Positions 26,000 to 32,178 of a stretch of DNA of 33,026 nt are shown here, piece after piece. The translations under genes and the position numbers were made by a program. The notes under the pieces were generated by a model. That model saw only the letters and a list, made by a program, of their open reading frames with translations. It was not told the DNA's origin and did no database searches. The stretch covers positions 6,678 to 39,703 of the forward strand of contig DLQI01000061.1 of the NCBI GenBank assembly GCA_002478745.1, given 5' to 3'. This stretch comes from Rhodobacteraceae bacterium UBA7436 (GTDB lineage Bacteria > Pseudomonadota > Alphaproteobacteria > Rhodobacterales > Rhodobacteraceae). Every line of letters begins with the position of its first letter. The stretch's first letter is position 1.

Positions 26000-27328
26000 T
26001 TATTTGTAAATTTCTGGAAGGAACGTTGTGGAAATTGCAGGGACGAATGCGATTAGAAGAACAACGACCAACATGCACAAAACGAACGGGATGGCTCGCC
26101 AAGCAATTTTCAGTATCGACTCTCCTGCGATGCCAGAAACGACAAACAGGTTCAACCCTAGGGGTGGCGTGATAAAGCCGACACCCAGTGCAGTGATCAT
26201 CATGATGCAGAACTGAATTTCATTCATGCCGATGCTGTCAGACAATGGCTTTAGAATTGGCGCTAGTATCACGATGTTTGGTGTGGTTTCCATCACGCAG
26301 CCAGCAGCGATCAGGATGCCGATCATCATGATTATAAGGATGGTTGGATTGTCGGTCATCGCTGTTGCTGTGGATACAAAACCCTGCGGTACTCCCATGA
26401 TGGCGAGGGCCTGTGCCAAAGGTAATGAAAAAGCGATGATCGGCAAAATGATCCCGTTGACCTTGGCAGAACTGACAAGCATCGCAGGAAAGTCTGCAAG
26501 CTTAAGCGTACCAATGGTGAAGCCAATGATGATGGTGACCACTACCGCTGTTGCGCCTGCCTCAGTGGGAGTCAGACGACCTGAAAATATGCCGTAAAAG
26601 ATAATTGCAGGAACAATGAAAGCATACCAGCCTGATGTGAGCGCACGGCTCAATCTGGAGAAGTACTCAGTTGCTGACAGATTGCCACCACCTTCATACT
26701 TGTAAATCCGATTGACTATGAGGTTGGTAATTAGGATTGCCAGCAGGATCGACACGCCTGGTATGACCGCCGCCAAGAATAGGGTTGAGGCAGAAATTCC
26801 CAAAATGAGACCCACGATGATATAGGCAATTGATGGTGGAATTAGAATACCAGTACACGCGCCTGCGGCAACCAGCGCACAGGCATATGGACGCGGGTAG
26901 CCGCTCTCAACCAATCGATCGATGGTCATACGGCCCACTGCCGCAGCACCAGCAGCGTCTGAACCTGAAATTGCGGCAAACATGCCACAGACCAAAACGG
27001 TCGCTGAGCCGAACCCACCTTTTGCAAACTGCGTCAGCGCCTCGGCTACATTTAGGAACTTGCGCGACAGGCCCGTACGTACAAGTATGTCTCCGGTGAG
27101 TATAAACAGCGGGATAGCCGTTAATGCGAAAGCGTCAATGCCGTGGAATAAGCTTTCGCCCAGTAGGGCCAAAGGCAAATCTCCTGCCATGACCAACATC
27201 ATCGTCGCTGCGACACCGATAGATGCCCAGATAGGCACTGCTAATGCACACATTATAACAAATGCGATTACAGGGATGTAGAAATCCCATCCGAGGATAA
27301 CTACTGTTTCAGTGGGTCCAAAAAGCAT
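26000..27328 (-). CDS. TRAP transporter large permease (DctM type), probable DHPS uptake
   Basis: 442 residues from the ATG at 27328, with GAGGAT upstream; a longer frame overlapping the small-subunit gene is rejected. About 12-13 hydrophobic segments. It shows family hallmarks such as GDLPLALLGESLFHGIDAFALTAIPLFILTG (shortened here to its key part AIPLFILTG), RTGLSRK, GSATVLVCGMFAAISGSDAAGAA, and the late FITPPLGLNLFV. This subunit moves substrate with sodium across the inner membrane. Ten bases separate it from the small subunit and three from hpsN, so it belongs to the sulfonate operon; in Cupriavidus the equivalent DHPS transporter is HpsKLM. Confidence 0.92.
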   Translation of the reverse strand: MLFGPTETVVILGWDFYIPVIAFVIMCALAVPIWASIGVAATMMLVMAGDLPLALLGESLFHGIDAFALTAIPLFILTGDILVRTGLSRKFLNVAEALTQFAKGGFGSATVLVCGMFAAISGSDAAGAAAVGRMTIDRLVESGYPRPYACALVAAGACTGILIPPSIAYIIVGLILGISASTLFLAAVIPGVSILLAILITNLIVNRIYKYEGGGNLSATEYFSRLSRALTSGWYAFIVPAIIFYGIFSGRLTPTEAGATAVVVTIIIGFTIGTLKLADFPAMLVSSAKVNGIILPIIAFSLPLAQALAIMGVPQGFVSTATAMTDNPTILIIMMIGILIAAGCVMETTPNIVILAPILKPLSDSIGMNEIQFCIMMITALGVGFITPPLGLNLFVVSGIAGESILKIAWRAIPFVLCMLVVVLLIAFVPAISTTFLPEIYK

Positions 27329-27338
27329 GTCTTTATCC

Positions 27339-27851
27339 TCAATCAAACAGTTTGTCGCCTTCGTAGACGGGGGTTCCGTCACGAAGTGAGCCGATATCGC
27401 GCAACAAAGACTGTGTGAGGCGGACAATCATAATAGCGAAGCCCAAAGGCACCGCCATGAAGAACCACACCATGGAAATACGAAGACCATGGCTAACTGA
27501 TCCAAATTTCCAGGATACATGGACGGATTCCCATGACCAGTAGAGTGCGATTGCCGCAATGCTGAACATTACCAGATCACCGAATATGTAAATGAGTGCT
27601 TTCACGCGTGGGCCAACGTAATGGATCAACACATCAATGCGGATGTGTACACGTTCTTTCACCGCCGCAGCCGCTCCGATCCACGCTAAATAAATAAATG
27701 AATAGCGCACTATTTCTTCGCCCCATATTGAGGAGTAAGCGAAAATTTCACGGCGTAATACCTCAACTGCCATGGTCAATACTAAGATTACATAAAAAAC
27801 TAAAAGCATCCATCGTTCGGCGTTCTTGTCCAGTTTTTGAAGCAAACTCAT
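27339..27851 (-). CDS. TRAP transporter small permease (DctQ type)
   Basis: 170 residues with four hydrophobic segments, the normal DctQ topology. The family pattern shows in VLRREIFAYSSIWGEEIVRYSFIYLAWIG around helix two (key part WGEEIVRY) and in RVHIRIDVL after it. It pairs with the large permease ten bases downstream. GGGAGGT lies before the ATG. A hairpin in the 118-base gap upstream separates it from the binding-protein gene. The substrate is inferred from the operon to be DHPS or a related C3 sulfonate. Confidence 0.9.
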   Translation of the reverse strand: MSLLQKLDKNAERWMLLVFYVILVLTMAVEVLRREIFAYSSIWGEEIVRYSFIYLAWIGAAAAVKERVHIRIDVLIHYVGPRVKALIYIFGDLVMFSIAAIALYWSWESVHVSWKFGSVSHGLRISMVWFFMAVPLGFAIMIVRLTQSLLRDIGSLRDGTPVYEGDKLFD

Positions 27852-27931
27852 GGCAGACCTCCCTAATGGACGCAGCCCCTCGTAGTGGATTGACCGCGTC
27901 AGGATAAAATTTATGGCTGTTTGGCCTTAGA

Positions 27932-27959
27932 TGGCGCGCAGCAACTTGGATGCGCGCCA
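27932..27959 (-). terminator. hairpin between TRAP binding-protein and permease genes
   Basis: Perfect 9-bp GC-rich stem (TGGCGCGCA and TGCGCGCCA) with a 10-base loop, starting about ten bases after the binding-protein stop on the minus strand. No strong T-run follows, so partial termination or 3'-end mRNA protection is likely, giving more binding protein than permease. Confidence 0.6.
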
Positions 27960-27969
27960 ATGGATTTAA

Positions 27970-29118
27970 TTAGGCGTCATGAACGTAGTAGCGTCCTTGG
28001 GTGCCAGCAGCCTCTTCAATCTTTGCAAAGGTGTCCATAGAACCCGCCAAGTCTTTCTTAAAGCTGTCCCATTCTGGTAATTGGTATCCACCTGCCGCTT
28101 GCCATTCACCCAATTGGTCATCGGACAACGAGTGGAATTCAACGCCAGCTTTGCGCAGTTCAGCCATGGCGAAGTTACGCGCAGATGGCACCTTGGCAAG
28201 GTTCTGTTGTCGGGTAATTTCGGCAGCTTCCATGATGCCGTCTTGAACATCGGCAGGCATGGAATTGAACCATTCGAGGTTACAGGAATAAACCTGTGAG
28301 TCTGGTACTGCCTGTGTGAATGTTACGTGTGAAAGCAAGTCTTTGAAACCAAACACCAGCAACGCGCCAACAGATGGGTCGAGTGCGTCTGCAACACCTT
28401 GCGCAATTGCTGATGGTGTTTCACCCCATGCAACTGGTGTTGGGTTCGCGCCAACCATGCGGTAGTATTGCTGCAACATTGCCGAACCAGGAACGCGAAA
28501 TTTTACGCCGTCTAAATCACCTGGGGTCATCACAGCGCCTGCTCCACCCTTACGAACAGCAACAACTCGTGGGTCAATGTTTACGTAGAACAATGCTTTG
28601 AAGCCAGCTGCTTCTACCTTTGGGTTCACTTCCTGTGCCCAAACATCTGAATGTACAAGATTGGTGAAGCGTTGATTGGAGCCGCACAGATAGGGCATGT
28701 TAATGAGGTCTACTACGCTTGCAAATGGTGCAAAGTTAGACAGCGAGTGCTGTGCGGCCTGAATTGTACCCGTTTGCACAGATTGCGCTAAAGCGCCGCC
28801 TGCACCAAGCTGACCGCCAGGTGCCAGCTTTACGTAGACTTTTCCGTTAGTGGCATTTTGAATGTTTTCTTTTAGGTCTAACTGCATGATGGGATAGCTG
28901 CGTGTTGCTCCCAACACATAAGCGGTCGCTATCGTCATCACATGATCAGCGGCTTTTTCACGATCGTTTTCTTCTTTTGCAGTTTGTGCTGTGGCTTCGG
29001 TTGACCATAACGATCCCGCAGCACCAGCTACTACGGCTGCTGTAAATGCACCTGAGCTTGCTAATTTCAAGAAATTACGGCGCTCAACTGTTTTCACTTT
29101 TTTGATATCTTTGAACAA
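27970..29118 (-). CDS. Tat-exported TRAP substrate-binding protein (DctP type), probable DHPS binding
   Basis: 382 residues, longer than the usual 330 or so. The start is TTG at 29118, strongly supported by GGGAGG eight bases upstream. The N-terminus has a twin-arginine motif (ERRNFLKLASSG, residues 12-23) and a hydrophobic stretch ending near ATAQT, so it is probably exported folded. The mature DctP fold shows GQLGAGGALAQSVQTGTIQ, RFTNLVHSDVW, the substrate-carboxylate/sulfonate Arg region GVKFRVPGS, and ADALDPSVGALL. First transporter gene of the operon, 32 bases after the small membrane protein. Ligand is inferred from the pathway genes. Confidence 0.92.
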   Translation of the reverse strand: MFKDIKKVKTVERRNFLKLASSGAFTAAVVAGAAGSLWSTEATAQTAKEENDREKAADHVMTIATAYVLGATRSYPIMQLDLKENIQNATNGKVYVKLAPGGQLGAGGALAQSVQTGTIQAAQHSLSNFAPFASVVDLINMPYLCGSNQRFTNLVHSDVWAQEVNPKVEAAGFKALFYVNIDPRVVAVRKGGAGAVMTPGDLDGVKFRVPGSAMLQQYYRMVGANPTPVAWGETPSAIAQGVADALDPSVGALLVFGFKDLLSHVTFTQAVPDSQVYSCNLEWFNSMPADVQDGIMEAAEITRQQNLAKVPSARNFAMAELRKAGVEFHSLSDDQLGEWQAAGGYQLPEWDSFKKDLAGSMDTFAKIEEAAGTQGRYYVHDA

Positions 29119-29150
29119 TTTAGTGTCCTCCCTGGACGGTTACTGCAGCG

Positions 29151-29324
29151 CTATTTTTTAGCGTCAGCTTCTTTTTTTAGAATTGCGAATACGAATAATA
29201 CTGCGGCACCTGACAAAACTAACATTTCGCTTATATCGTTCATAAATGCAGAGTTGAAATAAGAACCGAGGCCCACATTCGCACTGAAAACTGCAAATAA
29301 TAGCATTGAAAGAAGTAATTGCAT
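29151..29324 (-). CDS. 57-residue single-pass membrane protein at the head of the DHPS operon
   Basis: Starts at the ATG at 29324 with GAGAGG seven bases upstream; a longer frame to 29363 would run into the operator region. The product has two hydrophobic stretches, residues 2-20 (LLLSMLLFAVFSANVGLG) and about 31-48, and a charged end (LKKEADAKK). The first may be a membrane anchor or signal. It is the promoter-proximal gene of the operon and lies 32 bases before the TRAP binding-protein gene. I do not recognise a family. It could be a transporter accessory peptide or a leader whose translation affects downstream expression. Confidence 0.6.
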   Translation of the reverse strand: MQLLLSMLLFAVFSANVGLGSYFNSAFMNDISEMLVLSGAAVLFVFAILKKEADAKK

Positions 29325-29363
29325 GCTGTGGCCTCTCGTAATCGTAATCTCTAGTTTTAACAA

Positions 29364-29400
29364 TGTAAGCCTTTACAGTAATAAAATGCAAGAGCTTACA
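29364..29400. promoter_or_regulatory. two LacI-type operator-like sites in the DHPS divergent promoter
   Basis: Site 1 at 29364-29377 is TGTAAGCCTTTACA and site 2 at 29387-29400 is TGCAAGAGCTTACA. Both are imperfect versions of a TGTAAGC/GCTTACA palindrome, with centres 23 bp apart. They lie between the divergent 57-residue gene and the LacI-family regulator gene, the expected place for its binding sites. Confidence 0.55.
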
Positions 29401-29484
29401 TTTCTATTGCGGGTATTTCATTTTTTTTATACACTTTGTATTGCATTAATAAGGCCTAAAACCGGGCCGTGATTGTGGATATCG

Positions 29485-30507
29485 ATGTCAAAAGAACAAC
29501 CGACCCCAACCTTGCAAGATGTTGCAACTGCGGCAAAAGTTTCCACCGCGACGGTTTCTCGTTGTTTGAACTTTCCAGATCAGGTCAAAGAAAAGACTCG
29601 CACTAAAGTTCTCAAAGCTATCAAAATGCTGAGCTATTCGCCAAACTTTGGTGCACGTGCAATGGCGTCGCGTCGGACAGAAACAATCGGTGCAATTATA
29701 CCAACAATGGAAAATGCTATTTTTGCTCGTGGTCTGCAGGCCTTTCAAGACGAGCTGCATCTACATGGTTTTACTATGTTGGTTGCCAGTACTTCTTATC
29801 GCGAGGACATCGAGGAAGAACAAATTCGCGCGCTTGTTGGGCGTGGTGCTGATGCCTTACTGCTCATAGGGCATGCGCGCAGCCCAGATATCTATCGCTT
29901 TCTTGAAGCTCAAGCGGTGCCTGCACTTGTAACGTGGGCTTTTGATACTAGCCTATCACGTCCTTCGATTGGCTTCGACAATCAGAAAGCTATGTGCAGA
30001 ATGGCTAAGAAAGTAATCGATTTGGGCCACAGAAATCTCGCACTAGTTTCGGCAGAAACTATCCTGAACGACCGAGCAAAGGCGCGCCAATTGGGAATAG
30101 AGGACGCCATGGTTGCAGCTAACTTTTGTGCTAAAACGTTACATGTTGTGAAGACAACGTACGGTATCGAGGAAGGCGCAACTGCGTTCGAACAGGTGAT
30201 GAAAGCAGCACCGCAGACAACTGCTGTTTTTTGCGGTAATGATGTTTTGGCTGTGGGTGCCTTGCGAAGGGCACGAGAGTTGGGTTTCAAAGTACCGCAG
30301 GATGTATCCATCATCGGCTTTGATGACATTGAATTGGCAGAAATCGCCTATCCTGCACTTACAACTGTCCACGTTCCTCACCGTGAGATGGGGCGGAGGG
30401 CAGCAGAGGCCCTGATAAAACTGTTAAATAAGGGGACGCAAATCGAAGCCGTTGAGCTTGAAGCGAGCCTAGTTTTTCGTGATACACTTGCGCCTGCTAG
30501 AAACTGA
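29485..30507 (+). CDS. LacI-family regulator of the DHPS operon
   Basis: 340 residues from the ATG at 29485; a TTG four codons earlier is possible. The N-terminal helix-turn-helix is TLQDVATAAKVSTATVSRCLN and the hinge region YSPNFGARAMASRRTETIG. The ligand-binding core ends with the family segment FDDIELAEIAYPALTTVHVP. It is divergent from the sulfonate operon across two operator-like sites, so it most likely controls that operon, probably as a repressor released by DHPS or a pathway intermediate. Its recognition helix (STATVSRCLN) differs from the iol regulator (SRSAVSRTYT), in line with the different operator sequences. No close terminator was seen. Confidence 0.87.
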   Translation: MSKEQPTPTLQDVATAAKVSTATVSRCLNFPDQVKEKTRTKVLKAIKMLSYSPNFGARAMASRRTETIGAIIPTMENAIFARGLQAFQDELHLHGFTMLVASTSYREDIEEEQIRALVGRGADALLLIGHARSPDIYRFLEAQAVPALVTWAFDTSLSRPSIGFDNQKAMCRMAKKVIDLGHRNLALVSAETILNDRAKARQLGIEDAMVAANFCAKTLHVVKTTYGIEEGATAFEQVMKAAPQTTAVFCGNDVLAVGALRRARELGFKVPQDVSIIGFDDIELAEIAYPALTTVHVPHREMGRRAAEALIKLLNKGTQIEAVELEASLVFRDTLAPARN

Positions 30508-30532
30508 GTTGCAAACGATAAATGTGGCTGTT

Positions 30533-30630
30533 TCAGCAAAACTCTTTCTCCTACGGTTTGGACCTACTATTTCGTAAGCTACATCAAGTCGGCCACCCGT
30601 TGAAAAGTTGGATTACGCCAGTTTTGCTGA
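30533..30630. repeat. 11-bp inverted repeat pair in the gap between regulator and smoA-like gene
   Basis: TCAGCAAAACT at 30533-30543 and its exact reverse complement AGTTTTGCTGA at 30620-30630, 76 bases apart. This is in the 253-base convergent gap, which otherwise holds nothing I can identify. It could be a long-loop terminator stem or the ends of a tiny miniature-element remnant; no clear target duplication flanks it. Confidence 0.4.
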
Positions 30631-30760
30631 GTACTTTGTTTCTAAGCGTTGTTGGATTCGCTTGTTAATTTCCACAGAACATTTTTATGGCCTTCGAGCA
30701 GCTCACCAACATGATGTAACGGCAAAAAGGTCACATGGGTGAAAGCTGTCCACATTTTTC

Positions 30761-31288
30761 CTAGAGCTCTTCAATTACTCCATAATTTCCTGAGGAAAAC
30801 ACCAGAGGCTTTCCAGTTCTTACTTGTGCGTTGTTGACTTGTCCAATTACGATCACGTGGTCCCCAGCGGGATGTGTTGCGACGTGACTGCATTCAAAAC
30901 GTGCAATGCAGCTCTCTATCAATGGGACGCCGTGTGGGTTGAGACCGTGCTCTATATCCCCAAATGCATAACCGTTTTTAGCGAAAGCTTCGCAGATGTC
31001 TTTTTGCTGGTCTGACAGCACATGGATTGCGAAATGTTTGGCATGTGAGAAATGTTTGAACCGGCTGGAATTAATACCGGGCGACCACATCACAAGCGCA
31101 GGATCCAGCGAGAGGGAGGAAAAGCTGTTGGCCGTCATCCCGATTACGCCGTCATCCGTCTTTGTGCTGATCACGGTGATGCCGGTTGCGAAACGCCCAA
31201 AGGCGTCCCGCAGCAGTCGCGTGTTGTCGCCGTCAGGGGCGAAGTTTTGCGCCGTTTGATCTGTCATTTTAGATGCCATATCTTTCAT
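30761..31288 (-). CDS. smoA: flavin reductase, SmoA-like partner of the sulfonate monooxygenase
   Basis: 175 residues from the ATG at 31288, which overlaps the aldo/keto reductase stop (TGATG). HpaC-type flavin reductase domain: GRFATGITVIST, GMTANSFSSLSLDPALVMW and FAIHVLSDQQ are the typical flavin-binding segments. It supplies reduced FMN to a two-component monooxygenase. The order with an aldo/keto reductase and an SsuD-like monooxygenase matches smoA-smoB-smoC of the oxidative sulfoquinovose pathway described in Agrobacterium. Alone it would only be called a flavin reductase family protein; the specific name rests on context. Confidence 0.7.
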   Translation of the reverse strand: MKDMASKMTDQTAQNFAPDGDNTRLLRDAFGRFATGITVISTKTDDGVIGMTANSFSSLSLDPALVMWSPGINSSRFKHFSHAKHFAIHVLSDQQKDICEAFAKNGYAFGDIEHGLNPHGVPLIESCIARFECSHVATHPAGDHVIVIGQVNNAQVRTGKPLVFSSGNYGVIEEL

Positions 31289-32178
31289 CAAGCGACCTCG
31301 CGGCCCAGTGCTGCTGTGTAGATTTTGAACCACGTGATGCGGTCCATGTTGACCTTCAGTGCGTCTGAAAGGCCAGCGATGCGGGTTAGGTTATTGGTGC
31401 CCATGACAGGTAGTACTTTTGCCGGGTGTGCCAAGATCCAAGCCACAGCAACTGCCGCGCGGTCCACACCGTTTTCGCCTGCGATCACATCAAGGGTCTT
31501 CATCACGTCTGTGTTGCCGTTCATCAAAGAACCACCGCCCAAAGGTGACCATGCCATGGCGTGCTGGCCGTTCTTTTGGTGATAGGCGAGATCGCCATTG
31601 GTCAGGCATTCATGCGCTGTTGCAGACATTTCGATCTGGTTGGTGACCAGCGGGTTTTTCATGCCAGATTGCAACAGATCACAATCCCATGGCTTAAAGT
31701 TGGACACACCGATGTTGCCAACCTTGCCCGATGCAACCAGTGAATCAAGGGCCGCGCCGGTTTCGTTGTGATCCATGAACGGGTCGGGGCGGTGCACCAG
31801 CAATAGGTCGATGTGGTCGATACCCATATTGGTCAAGGATGCATCAACAGATGCGTTAATATGCGCGGTGGATGTGTCGTAATATTTGACTGGTGCATCG
31901 CTGTATTTGCCGCAAGGCGCGATGATGTCGAATTTGGTCACGATCTCCATCTTGGCACGCAAGGATGGCACGGCCCGCAGGGTTTCACCCAATACAGCCT
32001 CAGCCGAATAATCGCCGTAAATGTCGGCTTGGTCAAAGCTGGTGATGCCTTGATCAAGGCAAGCGTTTATTTTCGCCTCAACGTGTTTGACAGAAGTGTC
32101 GGCATCGTCCGCAACGCGCCACATGCCATAGACAATACGGCTAAGTTCAAGAGAGGGGGAAAGTGTGACGCGTTCCAT
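31288..32178 (-). CDS. smoB: aldo/keto reductase, SmoB-like 6-oxo-glucose reductase
   Basis: 296 residues, AKR fold. The catalytic tetrad is visible: Asp49 and Tyr54 in FDQADIYGDY, Lys82 in VTKFD and His129 in LLVHRPDP. NADPH-binding elements GVSNFKPWD and the late AWILAHPAKVLPVMGTNN also fit. In the sulfoquinovose monooxygenase pathway SmoB reduces 6-oxo-glucose, formed by C-S bond cleavage, to glucose. The start overlaps the monooxygenase stop (TAATG) and its own stop overlaps the flavin reductase start, so the three are tightly coupled. A general oxidoreductase role cannot be excluded from sequence. Confidence 0.7.
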   Translation of the reverse strand: MERVTLSPSLELSRIVYGMWRVADDADTSVKHVEAKINACLDQGITSFDQADIYGDYSAEAVLGETLRAVPSLRAKMEIVTKFDIIAPCGKYSDAPVKYYDTSTAHINASVDASLTNMGIDHIDLLLVHRPDPFMDHNETGAALDSLVASGKVGNIGVSNFKPWDCDLLQSGMKNPLVTNQIEMSATAHECLTNGDLAYHQKNGQHAMAWSPLGGGSLMNGNTDVMKTLDVIAGENGVDRAAVAVAWILAHPAKVLPVMGTNNLTRIAGLSDALKVNMDRITWFKIYTAALGREVA

